From NCBI GenBank assembly GCA_949051815.1, contig CARQVR010000053.1, forward strand, positions 1-23,677: a stretch of 23,677 nt of DNA. The letters are read 5' to 3'. Both the position numbers and the translations under genes were made by a program. Positions 6,913 through 14,894 of the stretch are shown one piece after another. The DNA is from an uncultured Lachnospiraceae bacterium. GTDB taxonomy: Bacteria > Bacillota > Clostridia > Lachnospirales > Lachnospiraceae. How positions within the stretch are numbered: the first letter of the stretch is position 1; each line of letters begins with the position of its first letter. A model generated the notes under the pieces. It ran no database searches. It was not told the DNA's origin and was given only the letters and a program-made list of their open reading frames with translations.

Positions 6913-8208
6913 TCAGGTGTTCTTCACGCTTGTACCTAACAGGAAATCAATAAACTGCTGCGCCGTCCTGCCGGAAAGTCCGCCGTGGGAAAGCTCCCAT
7001 TTATTCGCCAGAAGGAACAGCTCCTCATCCGGCACCTTAAGTCCGTTTCTCTCTGCCAGCGTCTTCACGATCTGCTGGAACTGCTTTTTATCCGGCGACC
7101 CGAAAAAGATGGTCACGCCGAAGCGGTAAACCAGAGACAGCTTCTCCTGCACCGTATCTCCCGCGTGCATATCCTCGTCCCGTCTGTCCGCTTTGTCGCT
7201 ATAGTTTTCCCGGATCAGGTGCCGCCTGTTGGAAGTCGCGTAAATGAGCACGTTGGCCGGTTTTTTCTCCAGTCCGCCCTCGATCAGCGCCTTTAAGTAC
7301 TTGTATTCCACCTCGAAGTCCTCGAAGCTCAGATCATCCATATAAATGATAAACTTGTAATTCCGGTTTTTAAGCTGTGCAATCACCGCGTTCAGGTCCT
7401 GAAACTGATGCTTGTACAGTTCAATAATACGCAGGCCCTTCTCGTAATATTCGTTGGCGATAGCCTTCACGCAGGAGGATTTACCCGTCCCCGCGTCCCC
7501 GAACAGCAGACAGTTGTTGGCGCGCCTCCCGGCCACAAAAGCCTCCGTGTTCTCGCAAAGTTTCTGTTTGGGAATCTCGTAACCTACCAGATCGTCCAGA
7601 TACACATGGGCGATGTTCCGTATCGGCACGATCCGCGCCCCCTCCTCCGTGTGCTCCACGCGGAAGGCTTTGTGCAGTCCCAGATCTCCCACGCCGTACT
7701 CTCTGTAGAACTGGGTGAGCGTCGCTTTCATGGCCGCCGCGTTCTCGTTCGCCACAAAATGCTGCGCCAGTGTGCAGATCCGGTCACGGATACGCCGGTT
7801 GTAGATCTTGCTGTTTGCCGAAGCCCCCTCATAATTCAGAACCACGGCGAACTCAGGGGCCTTTAAGACCTCCATCATCTCCGTAAAATCATAGTCAAAA
7901 AATTCCTTAAAGATCGCGATATCGTGCAGCACAAGCGCGTTGATGCTGCCCTCCACCTCGCCCCGCATCTCGCAGGCACAGCTATAGCTGTTTTCGTTGT
8001 TCACCAGAAGATTCGTCAGATAACAGTGCCAGAGGTTCCCGTAAAATCCGTGGTCCGCCGCCTGCTCGGACAGCCTGTGCATACATCTGTAAAAGAGCGG
8101 TCTCGCCCTGCCGTCACCGGACCGGTAGTGCTCCATCAGCCACACCACATCCCGCAGAATGTCCCCGTCCGCAAATTCCTTATATATGATCAATTCCTCT
8201 TCTCTCAT
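6913..8208 (-). CDS. DUF815-type AAA+ ATP-binding protein
   Basis: This 431-residue protein has a helical N-terminal half (about 1-200) and a C-terminal AAA+ ATPase module. Walker A is GDAGTGKSS (237-245), Walker B is FIIYMDDLSFE (286-296), and a sensor-1 region follows in VLIYATSNRRHL (320-331). The arrangement matches the DUF815 (COG2607) family of predicted cytoplasmic ATPases, whose substrate is unknown. No signal peptide or membrane segment is seen. It lies between pheA (55 bases upstream) and ppx on the same strand and may share a transcript with them. The start follows GGAGG by 10 bases; a GAGG just before the ATG may also contribute. The family call is solid, the biological role is not known. 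Confidence 0.9.
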   Translation of the reverse strand: MREEELIIYKEFADGDILRDVVWLMEHYRSGDGRARPLFYRCMHRLSEQAADHGFYGNLWHCYLTNLLVNNENSYSCACEMRGEVEGSINALVLHDIAIFKEFFDYDFTEMMEVLKAPEFAVVLNYEGASANSKIYNRRIRDRICTLAQHFVANENAAAMKATLTQFYREYGVGDLGLHKAFRVEHTEEGARIVPIRNIAHVYLDDLVGYEIPKQKLCENTEAFVAGRRANNCLLFGDAGTGKSSCVKAIANEYYEKGLRIIELYKHQFQDLNAVIAQLKNRNYKFIIYMDDLSFEDFEVEYKYLKALIEGGLEKKPANVLIYATSNRRHLIRENYSDKADRRDEDMHAGDTVQEKLSLVYRFGVTIFFGSPDKKQFQQIVKTLAERNGLKVPDEELFLLANKWELSHGGLSGRTAQQFIDFLLGTSVKNT

Positions 8209-8263
8209 CCTCTTCTATCCTCCGCCAGTCTTTTCAGAGACTTCTTTTCGCACGTTTCACGCT

Positions 8264-9391
8264 TTAGTAGTTGCCCAGTATTCTCATATTGCGCGCTTCG
8301 TCACGCAGTCCCCGCAAAGCGTTTTTCACCGCGCCGTCCGCAAAATTCCCCTCGAAGTCGATAAAGAAACGGTACTCCCAATTCCGGTCCTCGATGGGAC
8401 GGCTCTCTATCTTTGTCATGCTCAGATTATTATAGATGAAATGAGACAGCATGTGGTAGAGCGAGCCGCTCTCATGGGGCACCTCCAGACAAATACTGAT
8501 CTTTCCCGCATCCTTCCTGAATATCTTCTGGTTGGTGACGATGATAAACCGGGTGGAATTGGTCTCCGACTGGTTCACACCCCGCGCCAGAATATCCAGA
8601 CCGTAAATTCTGGCCGCCTGCTCGCTGGCGATAGCCGCCTGCGTCTTATCGCCCTCCTCACTCACCTTGCGGGCGGCAAAGGCATTGTTTTTCAGGCTCA
8701 CCTGCTTCCAGTCCTCGTGCTCGTTCAGGTATCTGGCGCTCTGCATCAGCGACTGGGGATGGGAGTACACCGTCTTAATCTGTGAAAGCGCCGTCCCCGG
8801 CAGCCCCATCAAACAGTGCTCGATCTCTATGATCTGCTCCCCCACGATATAATTTTCAAACTCCACCAGCAGATCGTAAATCTCACTGACGATCCCCGCC
8901 GTGGAATTTTCAATGGGCAGCACCGCAAAGTCCGCGCTCCCCTCCTCTATGGCCGTCATGGCATCCCGGAAAGTCTCCACATGAAAACTCTTCACCTGCT
9001 CCCCGAAGTAGCGAAACATCGCCATCTGGGAGTAAGCGCCCTCCGCCCCCTGAAAAACCACACGGGCGCCTTCTGTCTCCAGCCTGTCCACCACGATGAA
9101 AGGAAGCCGTCCAAGCGTCCCCGCCTCCACCAGCTTCCTGTACTGGAGCTTTCTGCTCATGGACATAATCTGTTCAAACAGCTCCTGCACACCGTGGGCA
9201 TTAAAAGGGTCATGGGTGAGAGAACGCACCTTCTTAAGCTTCTCTTCCTCCCTGACCTTGTCAAACACTTTCTTCCCTGTCTCAATCTTGTAATCAGCCA
9301 CCAGAGAGGAAATTGCCATGCGCTCCTCATAGAGCGCCACAATTTTTTCGTCGATCTCGTCAAGCTGCCCCCGCAGTTTAAGTAAATCCAT
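8264..9391 (-). CDS. pheA: Bifunctional chorismate mutase / prephenate dehydratase
   Basis: This enzyme converts chorismate to prephenate and then phenylpyruvate in phenylalanine synthesis. The 375-residue product has an AroQ-type chorismate mutase domain (about 1-90, LRGQLDEIDEKIVALYEERM), a prephenate dehydratase domain (about 108-285) with VFQGAEGAYSQ, ENSTAGIV and the catalytic TRF motif (280-282), and an ACT domain (about 297-375). The ACT domain contains ESRP (329-332), which binds phenylalanine for feedback inhibition. The open frame extends to 9718, but the ATG at 9391 begins exactly at the usual N-terminus and follows GAAAGGACAGG; the upstream part overlaps the divergent gene. No T-box motif is visible in the leader, but a 7-bp inverted repeat lies at 9416-9433. 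Confidence 0.95.
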   Translation of the reverse strand: MDLLKLRGQLDEIDEKIVALYEERMAISSLVADYKIETGKKVFDKVREEEKLKKVRSLTHDPFNAHGVQELFEQIMSMSRKLQYRKLVEAGTLGRLPFIVVDRLETEGARVVFQGAEGAYSQMAMFRYFGEQVKSFHVETFRDAMTAIEEGSADFAVLPIENSTAGIVSEIYDLLVEFENYIVGEQIIEIEHCLMGLPGTALSQIKTVYSHPQSLMQSARYLNEHEDWKQVSLKNNAFAARKVSEEGDKTQAAIASEQAARIYGLDILARGVNQSETNSTRFIIVTNQKIFRKDAGKISICLEVPHESGSLYHMLSHFIYNNLSMTKIESRPIEDRNWEYRFFIDFEGNFADGAVKNALRGLRDEARNMRILGNY

Positions 9392-9415
9392 TTTTCCTGT
9401 CCTTTCAATCATTTC

Positions 9416-9433
9416 GTTCAGCTCCGGCTGAAC
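9416..9433. promoter_or_regulatory. Inverted repeat in the pheA leader
   Basis: Arms GTTCAGC (9416-9422) and GCTGAAC (9427-9433) flank four bases. It lies just downstream of the proposed pheA -10 box and about 25 bases before the start codon. It could be an operator or a hairpin in the 5' end of the pheA mRNA; sequence alone does not separate these. Confidence 0.4.
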
Positions 9434-9443
9434 TGATAAGTAA

Positions 9444-9472
9444 AGTTTACCGCAATTTGTTCTTGATAGCAA
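9444..9472 (-). promoter_or_regulatory. Candidate pheA promoter
   Basis: On the minus strand, TTGCTA (9467-9472) and TAAACT (9444-9449) are separated by 17 bases, a moderate match to the housekeeping sigma factor consensus. The -35 box overlaps that of the divergent promoter at 9463-9468. Confidence 0.4.
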
Positions 9473-9491
9473 GCGGCTTTCCAGATATAAT
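9463..9491 (+). promoter_or_regulatory. Sigma-70/A-type promoter of the DUF5050-like gene
   Basis: TTGATA (9463-9468), 17 bases, then a perfect TATAAT (9486-9491). The ribosome binding site GGGGAGGG (9516-9523) and ATG at 9531 follow at normal spacing. Confidence 0.75.
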
Positions 9492-9530
9492 AGTAATGTT
9501 ACGAAGGCGCTTTCCGGGGAGGGAAATCTC

Positions 9531-10568
9531 ATGACAACCAAGCAAAAAAACATCCTGATCCTTTCTATAGCAGGAGTTATTTTAATAATTCTGCTGCTGT
9601 TTGTGATACTGAGCAGCCGCATTCCCATGAATGATGAATATACTACCGGAAACACCCCCGGAAATCTGAACAACGGCGGGTATTTCTGTGAGATGGACGG
9701 GCGGGTGTACTTCGCCAACGCCTACGACAATTTCGCCCTCTACTCCATGAATCCGGATGAGACGGATCTGGTCAAATATAACGAGGGCGCGGTCTCTTCC
9801 ATCAATGCAGCCGGTAATTATCTCTATTACGCCCAGATCAGCGGCGGCACAGAGGCGGGCGGCATCGGCAGCGCCGTGCGCATGGCCGGTATCTACCGGA
9901 GCAATCTGAAAGGAAAATCCGTGATCGGCTTAGACCGCTGCGATATCGTCAGTATGCAGCTTTGCGGCAATTACCTCTACTACGAAAAGTACGATAAGCA
10001 GGTCGGCACTTCTCTGGACAAGGTGCGCATTGACAAAAAAGACAGACAGACCGTGGCGGAAGCGATTATCAATCCCAACTGCTATGTAAACGGCAAAATC
10101 TACTACAACGGCGCGGCGGAGGATCATTACCTTCACGCCCTCGATGTCTCCACGGACAGAGACTCCGTCGTCTGGCAGGGAAATATCTGGAATCCCATCG
10201 TTCAGGACGGGTACGTCTATTACATGGATGTGGCGGAAAACTACCGGCTGTGCCGCTATAGTCTGTCCAACAACATGGTGGAGGTGCTGACCAACGACCG
10301 CATTGATATGTTCAATGTCTACGGCAACTATATATACTATCAGGTCAGCTCGGCCGACTCCCCTGCCCTCAAACGCATGATGACTGACGGCAGCTCACAG
10401 GAGCTTGTGAGGGAAGGCGTATACCAGAACATCAATATTACCTCCGAGTATGTATACTTTAACTCCTTCAACGAATCGACACCGGTATACAAGACATATA
10501 CCTACGGCCCGATCAACGTGACCACCTTTGACGCCGCAAAGGAAGCGGCGCTCTCGAACATAAAATGA
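9531..10568 (+). CDS. Membrane-anchored DUF5050-like beta-propeller protein
   Basis: The 345-residue protein begins with a positively charged stretch and one strong hydrophobic segment (about residues 8-28, ILILSIAGVILIILLLFVIL), with no clear cleavage site, so it is probably anchored with the rest outside the cell. The body is made of repeated units such as GYFCEMDGRVYFAN, GNYLYYAQI, GNYLYYEKY, DGYVYYMDV and GNYIYYQV, each a G-x-YYY-like strand pair as seen in DUF5050 or prolow-density-receptor-like propellers. These are common extracellular proteins of Firmicutes with unknown ligand. It is a single-gene transcript: a strong promoter lies in front and an intrinsic terminator 5 bases behind. 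Function cannot be assigned. Confidence 0.8.
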   Translation: MTTKQKNILILSIAGVILIILLLFVILSSRIPMNDEYTTGNTPGNLNNGGYFCEMDGRVYFANAYDNFALYSMNPDETDLVKYNEGAVSSINAAGNYLYYAQISGGTEAGGIGSAVRMAGIYRSNLKGKSVIGLDRCDIVSMQLCGNYLYYEKYDKQVGTSLDKVRIDKKDRQTVAEAIINPNCYVNGKIYYNGAAEDHYLHALDVSTDRDSVVWQGNIWNPIVQDGYVYYMDVAENYRLCRYSLSNNMVEVLTNDRIDMFNVYGNYIYYQVSSADSPALKRMMTDGSSQELVREGVYQNINITSEYVYFNSFNESTPVYKTYTYGPINVTTFDAAKEAALSNIK

Positions 10569-10572
10569 CACA

Positions 10573-10600
10573 AAAAGGGACTGCTTTCGCAGTCCCTTTT
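10573..10600. terminator. Bidirectional intrinsic terminator
   Basis: Arms AAAAGGGACTGC and GCAGTCCCTTTT pair perfectly over 12 bp around a TTTC loop. The stem has T-runs on both strands, so it can end both the DUF5050-like gene and the convergent folate operon (folBK stop at 10633). Confidence 0.9.
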
Positions 10601-10632
10601 CCTGACTTCTTCTATACTGATCTATACGCAGC

Positions 10633-11475
10633 TTAATCTAATAACACATGTTTTTCTCCGCTCCGCTCCACCTCGGAAAGAAGCTCCAACACCGATTTTT
10701 TAAAAACAGGATGTCTCTCGTACGGGGCAATCTGTGCAAGCGGCTTCAACACGAAGTCACGGTTTTGCATATCTTTATGTGGAATCGTCAGCTTCTTCGT
10801 ATCCATCACGCTTCCCTCATAGAGGAGAATGTCCAGATCCAGCGTTCTCGGCCCCCAGCGTTCCTTCCGCTCTCTGGCCTCCGCTCTCTCAATCCCCTGC
10901 AATACTTCCAGAAGCTCTTCCGGTGTGTGCAGCGTCTCAATCGAGATCGCACCGTTCAGATAATCCGCCTGCTCCACACCGCCGTAGGGCGTCGTCTCCA
11001 CCCAGTCCGAGACGCGAAGCACCCTGCACTTTTTATCCCCGAGCAGAGCGTCCACTGCCGCGCTAAGATGCGCTCTTTTGTCTCCGATATTGGAGCCGCA
11101 GGCGATATAAACCCGCCGCCATCCCCTCGTAATCTTCACGGAAACCGAACCGAACGGAACCGTAATCGGCGCTTCCGGTTTTTTCACCTCCATGGTCACC
11201 TGCCTTACATAGGGAAACTGCAAAAGCAGCGCCTCCGAAGCCTTCTCCGCCACCGTCTCAATCAGCTTATAGGTGTGCTCCGTGAGAAAGGTGTGCAGAA
11301 AGCGGCATACCACGCCGTAATTCGTGGACAATCCCAGATCGTCCTCCTGCCCCGCAGCTCTGGTATCCGTGTCCAGAACCACGCTGACATAAAAATTCTG
11401 ACCTTTCTCGTTCTCCTGCTGGTATACCCCGTGATAGGCATATACCTGCAGATCTTCCACAATAATCTGATCCAT
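10633..11475 (-). CDS. folBK: Bifunctional dihydroneopterin aldolase / HPPK
   Basis: The 280-residue product fuses two consecutive enzymes of folate synthesis. Residues 1-118 are the dihydroneopterin aldolase (VYAYHGVYQQENEKGQ at 11-26, and the conserved lysine of KKPEAP near 99). Residues 121-275 are 6-hydroxymethyl-7,8-dihydropterin pyrophosphokinase, with ACGSNIGDK (125-133), the pterin-binding TTPYGGVEQ region, and the Mg/ATP signature RWGPRTLDLDILLY (206-219). The aldolase yields hydroxymethyl-dihydropterin, which the kinase activates for FolP. The open frame runs 17 codons further up, but the ATG at 11475 begins exactly at the domain and follows AAAGGAG by 10 bases. It is the last gene of the folC-folE-folP-folBK operon. 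Confidence 0.94.
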   Translation of the reverse strand: MDQIIVEDLQVYAYHGVYQQENEKGQNFYVSVVLDTDTRAAGQEDDLGLSTNYGVVCRFLHTFLTEHTYKLIETVAEKASEALLLQFPYVRQVTMEVKKPEAPITVPFGSVSVKITRGWRRVYIACGSNIGDKRAHLSAAVDALLGDKKCRVLRVSDWVETTPYGGVEQADYLNGAISIETLHTPEELLEVLQGIERAEARERKERWGPRTLDLDILLYEGSVMDTKKLTIPHKDMQNRDFVLKPLAQIAPYERHPVFKKSVLELLSEVERSGEKHVLLD

Positions 11476-11544
11476 AGATAACCGGCTCCTTTCCCGCCCG
11501 TGCAGGGGAGATTTCATAACATCCACTATTTTGTCTTTCCTGTC

Positions 11545-12360
11545 TTAATTCCTGTAACCGTCACGGATCGCCTCCGTCATCTTCACGGCACGGACATTCT
11601 CCTTCACATCATGCACCCGCACGAACATAACGCCCCGCTGTACGCCGTAGACCGTAGTTACCAGCGTGCCTTCCACGCGCTCGTTCACCGGAAGATCCAG
11701 TCCCATGCCTACCACGGACTTGCGGCTTGCGCCGAGCAGAAGCGGATAGCCGAGGGAGTGGAACTTCTGTAAGTTGTCAATGATCTCCAGGTTGTGCTCG
11801 TAGCTCTTGCCGTAGCCGATGCCGGGATCCAGGATAATCTTGTCATAGGCGATTCCCTTATTGCTTGCAAGTTCCAGAGAAGCCTCCAGATCCCAGAAGA
11901 TCTCCTCGATCAGGTTCTTATATTTCATATCCTTGCGGTTATGAGACAGACAGCAGGGAAGCCCCGACTCGGCAATCACCTGCGCCATGTTATCATCATA
12001 CTTTAACCCCCAGATATCGTTAATCATATCCACGCCCGCCGCAATACCGGCTTTCGCCACCTCCGACTTGTAGGTGTCCAGAGAAATCGGAACATTAAAT
12101 CTGGATTTAATTGCCTCGACCACGGGCGCCACTCTGTCGATCTCCTCCTGCACGGAAATCTGTGTGTAGCCGGGTCTTGTGGATTCCCCGCCCACATCCA
12201 CGATATCCATACCATCTGTTATCATTTGTTCTACGTGATATAATGCCTGATCCAGCTCGCTATACTTTCCACCGTCAGAAAAAGAATCGGGTGTTACATT
12301 GAGTATTCCCATCACATAAGCATGTCCTTTTGTTCTGAAATCCCTCTGTCCTATCCTCAT
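11545..12360 (-). CDS. folP: Dihydropteroate synthase
   Basis: This enzyme joins 4-aminobenzoate to hydroxymethyl-dihydropterin pyrophosphate and is the target of sulfonamides. The 271-residue protein has MGILNVTPDSFSDGG (17-31), DVGGESTRPGY (55-65), the LDTYKSEVA and INDIWG pterin-pocket segments, ILDPGIGYGKS and LLGASRKS near the C-terminus. Length is normal, and no insertion of the kind linked to sulfonamide-resistant Sul enzymes is apparent. A GGAGG lies 8 bases before the ATG. It sits 49 bases behind folE and 69 bases before folBK. Confidence 0.95.
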   Translation of the reverse strand: MRIGQRDFRTKGHAYVMGILNVTPDSFSDGGKYSELDQALYHVEQMITDGMDIVDVGGESTRPGYTQISVQEEIDRVAPVVEAIKSRFNVPISLDTYKSEVAKAGIAAGVDMINDIWGLKYDDNMAQVIAESGLPCCLSHNRKDMKYKNLIEEIFWDLEASLELASNKGIAYDKIILDPGIGYGKSYEHNLEIIDNLQKFHSLGYPLLLGASRKSVVGMGLDLPVNERVEGTLVTTVYGVQRGVMFVRVHDVKENVRAVKMTEAIRDGYRN

Positions 12361-12409
12361 TTTCCTATCCTCCGTATTCTTTATTATATGATTACTTATC
12401 CACAGGATT

Positions 12410-12997
12410 TCACTTTGCTAAATCCTGATTATATACTTTGTCCTCTCCGACCATACGGAAAAACAGTTCCTGCCACTTCGGATCTTCCTGAAAACAGCCT
12501 CTGGACGCCAGCGTCAGCGTCCTGCTTCCGGGCTTCTCCACCCCCCGCATGGTCATGCACAGGTGCTCTGCCTCCAGCATGACAATCGCGCCCTGCGGCT
12601 TCAGGTGTTCCATAACAGCCTCCACGATCTGACTGGTCATCTGTTCCTGAATCTGGGGCCTTCTGGCGTAGACCTCCACCGTCCTTGCCAGCTTGCTTAA
12701 GCCCACTACCTTCCCGTCCGGAAGATACGCGATATGCGCCTTTCCGTAAAACGGCATCAGATGATGTTCGCAAATAGAATAAAAGGTGATATCTTTTACC
12801 AGCACAATCTCGTTGCTCTCCACCGCGAATGTCTTCGACAGATGCACGCCCGCATCCTCATCCATTCCCCCAAAGATTTCCCCGTACATACGGGCAATTC
12901 TGTCCGGCGTTTCCCGCAGCCCCTCTCTGTTCACATCCTCGCCAATGCCCTCTAAAAGCAGCCTGACCGCCTCTTCAATTTTTATCTGATCTACCAT
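12410..12997 (-). CDS. folE: GTP cyclohydrolase I
   Basis: FolE opens the guanine ring of GTP to 7,8-dihydroneopterin triphosphate, the first committed step of folate synthesis. The 195-residue protein has the zinc ligands Cys76 and His79 in YSICEHHLMPF and Cys147 in EHLCMTMRGV, plus GLSKLARTVEVYARRPQIQE and GSRTLTLASRG. This is the zinc-dependent type IA enzyme. The start codon lies 23 bases inside the end of folC, with AGGAGAG placed in the folC coding sequence, so translation is probably coupled. Confidence 0.96.
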   Translation of the reverse strand: MVDQIKIEEAVRLLLEGIGEDVNREGLRETPDRIARMYGEIFGGMDEDAGVHLSKTFAVESNEIVLVKDITFYSICEHHLMPFYGKAHIAYLPDGKVVGLSKLARTVEVYARRPQIQEQMTSQIVEAVMEHLKPQGAIVMLEAEHLCMTMRGVEKPGSRTLTLASRGCFQEDPKWQELFFRMVGEDKVYNQDLAK

Positions 12998-14306
12998 GGG
13001 TATCTCTCCTGATTGTATCTCTGTGCCCGACTGTATCCATCAGTTCTCCCAGATAGGAGAGAGAGCCGAAGGCAACGATAACGGCATCCTTATCCTTTCC
13101 CGTCAGGAGGTAAGCGATTTCCACCGCCTCCTGCACACTGTCCGCCGCCGTCACCGCTTTGTGATACGCTCTGGCCGCCTGCGCCAGCTCAAGCGCTGTC
13201 AAAGCGCGTCCGGGAACGGGCGGTGTTACGGTAATGATATGTGACGCCAGTTCAAAAGTATGCCGAATCACCTTGTCATATTCTTTGTCCTGTAACATTC
13301 CCATTATATAAATTATTTTCCTGTTTGTAAAATAGAAACGAATACTTTCCGCCAATTTTTTGGCCGCGTCCTCGTTGTGCGCGCCATCCGCGATAAAGAG
13401 CGGTCTCTTCGCGATCACATCAAAACGCCCGGGCCATTTCGCCGCGAAAAGCCCCTGCCGCAGCTTCTCCTCCGGCACACGAAAGCCGCATCTGACCAGC
13501 GCAAGCACCGCCTCCACGGCCAAAACCGCGTTCTCAATCTGGAACTGTCCGGGCAGAGAGACTGCCAGATTTTTATACTTGTCATAGTCAAATTCCTGCT
13601 TTGTCACACCGTACCTGATCCGCTTCGCGCGGGATATGTCCGCCGTGAGAAACTTCGCCTTTTTGATCAGGGCGGACTGGCGCAGAACCTTCATCACTTC
13701 CGGATCCTGTTTCACGGATATAACATAACACTTGTTCTTAATAATGCCCGCCTTCACGAGGGCGATCTCTTCCAGACTCTCCCCCAGAATGTCCATATGG
13801 TCCATACTGATCGAGCTAAAGACCGACACCAGCGTCGTATTCACCACGTTTGTGGCGTCCAGCGCGCCGCCAAGCCCCGTTTCCAGCACCACCAGATCGC
13901 ATTCCTTATCCAGAAAATATAAAAAGGCAACGGCCGTTTCCACTTCAAACAGAGTGGGGTGCGCTTCCCCCTCTGCCGCCATCCGCTCCGCTGCCGCCTT
14001 TACCTTCTCCAGATACTTGCACAGCCCCGACTGTGTAATTTCGCGGCCGTTCACCTGAAACCGCTCCCTGTAACCGTTCACGGTGGGAGAAATATATCTG
14101 CCGACCCGGTATCCCGCCTCCTGCATGATCGTGGAAATACAGGCGAGCGTGGAACCCTTGCCGTTGGTTCCGGCAATATGTACGAATTTCAGTTGATCCT
14201 GCGGATCCCCAAGCGCCGCGCACAGCCGGCGCATGGTATCAAGCCCCATAACGCTGCCAAGCGGCCGCAATTCGTCTACATACTGCATGGCCTCACGGTA
14301 GTTCAT
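12975..14306 (-). CDS. folC: Bifunctional folylpolyglutamate / dihydrofolate synthase
   Basis: FolC adds glutamate to dihydropteroate and to reduced folates, using ATP. The 443-residue Mur-ligase-like protein has the P-loop IAGTNGKGSTLA (44-55), the VLETGLGGALDATNV segment, MDHMDILG, and the C-terminal domain from about residue 300 with ADGAHNEDAAKKLAE. The longer open frame begins at 14357, but the ATG at 14306 has a very strong purine-rich site (GGAGGAAAGGAGGAG) in front and matches the family N-terminus. It is the first gene of the folate operon. A candidate promoter overlapped by an inverted repeat lies upstream. Confidence 0.94.
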   Translation of the reverse strand: MNYREAMQYVDELRPLGSVMGLDTMRRLCAALGDPQDQLKFVHIAGTNGKGSTLACISTIMQEAGYRVGRYISPTVNGYRERFQVNGREITQSGLCKYLEKVKAAAERMAAEGEAHPTLFEVETAVAFLYFLDKECDLVVLETGLGGALDATNVVNTTLVSVFSSISMDHMDILGESLEEIALVKAGIIKNKCYVISVKQDPEVMKVLRQSALIKKAKFLTADISRAKRIRYGVTKQEFDYDKYKNLAVSLPGQFQIENAVLAVEAVLALVRCGFRVPEEKLRQGLFAAKWPGRFDVIAKRPLFIADGAHNEDAAKKLAESIRFYFTNRKIIYIMGMLQDKEYDKVIRHTFELASHIITVTPPVPGRALTALELAQAARAYHKAVTAADSVQEAVEIAYLLTGKDKDAVIVAFGSLSYLGELMDTVGHRDTIRRDTHGRSDKN

Positions 14307-14331
14307 GGCTCTCCTCCTTTCCTCCGATTTG

Positions 14332-14368
14332 TACTCCCGGAGTATATCGATTCTCAAAGCGCAAACAA
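14332..14368 (-). promoter_or_regulatory. Candidate folate operon promoter with overlapping dyad
   Basis: On the minus strand, TTGTTT (14363-14368), 16 bases, then TATACT (14341-14346). A dyad TACTCC-C-GGAGTA (14332-14344) overlaps the -10 box and the expected start of transcription. The dyad is a reasonable operator candidate; no known folate riboswitch structure fits in the 25-base leader. Confidence 0.42.
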
Positions 14369-14417
14369 GCGGTCCGCGCCGTGTATAAATGTGCCCGGAC
14401 AGGGCAACACTGTCACT

Positions 14418-14837
14418 ATGAGAAAATTTTTACACAATTTCATTCACTGCGGCCTGTTTGGGTGGTTTCTGGAAATCGCCTTCACGGCCTTTCACGCATT
14501 CCGCAGGCGGGATATGAAACTCCCCGGCGCAACCTCCGTCTGGATGTTTCCCATTTACGGTCTGGCCGCCTTCCTTTCGCCGGTCTGCCGCCTGCTTAGA
14601 AACCGTTCCCTGCTGTTTCGGGGACTGACCTACACAGGACTGATCTTTACCGGAGAATTTCTCACCGGCATGTGGCTAAACCGCCGGGAGCTTTGCCCGT
14701 GGAACTACGAGCGCTCCCGCTGGAATCTGGCCAGAGTGATCAGACTCGACTTCGCCCCCTGCTGGTTTGTCACCGGCCTCCTCTTCGAGCGGCTTCTGAG
14801 GGAAAACGATCCCTCCCTGCGCCCGGACAAGAACTGA
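14418..14837 (+). CDS. Small membrane protein, PF06541 (DUF1113)-like
   Basis: The 139-residue protein has several hydrophobic segments (about 8-24, 41-58, 67-85 and 113-127) and the pattern FGWFLEIAFTAF ... PGATSVWMFPIYGLAAFLSP, which resembles the PF06541 family, often named putative ABC transporter type IV. That name is historical; there is no evidence here for a transport partner. The start is uncertain: the ATG has no good ribosome binding site, and a 5-bp hairpin (GACAG, 14398-14402, with CTGTC, 14410-14414) sits right in front. A GTG at 14391 is an alternative. It is divergent from folC and convergent with the PH-like gene. Confidence 0.7.
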   Translation: MRKFLHNFIHCGLFGWFLEIAFTAFHAFRRRDMKLPGATSVWMFPIYGLAAFLSPVCRLLRNRSLLFRGLTYTGLIFTGEFLTGMWLNRRELCPWNYERSRWNLARVIRLDFAPCWFVTGLLFERLLRENDPSLRPDKN

Positions 14838-14839
14838 AT

Positions 14840-14870
14840 GGGCATCCCGGCCCGTCGGCTGCCGGTGCCC
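14840..14870. terminator. Possible terminator hairpin
   Basis: Arms GGGCA/CCGGC and GCCGG/TGCCC form a 10-bp stem with a 2-base bulge and a 9-base loop, between two convergent genes. No T-run follows, so it may only stabilise 3' ends. Confidence 0.35.
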
Positions 14871-14894
14871 CCACGGTCTGCAGATCATCTGTAA

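Noticed and set aside
5435..7129. 564-codon open frame on the plus strand
   Set aside because: It is antisense to ppx and the DUF815 gene, whose motifs are complete. Its translation is rich in His, Leu, Arg and Pro without domain patterns, and it has no ribosome binding site. It is a by-product of GC-rich codons.
9392..9530. T-box riboswitch before pheA
   Set aside because: The conserved T-box sequence (AGGGTGGNACCGCG-like) and a terminator/antiterminator pair are absent.
9392..9718. N-terminal extension of pheA by 109 codons
   Set aside because: The extension overlaps the divergent gene and its promoter, has no family similarity, and the ATG at 9391 matches the usual chorismate mutase start with a ribosome binding site.
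13959..14417. Long N-terminal extension of the PF06541-like protein
   Set aside because: It is antisense to folC and adds a non-membrane, low-complexity stretch with no relation to the family.
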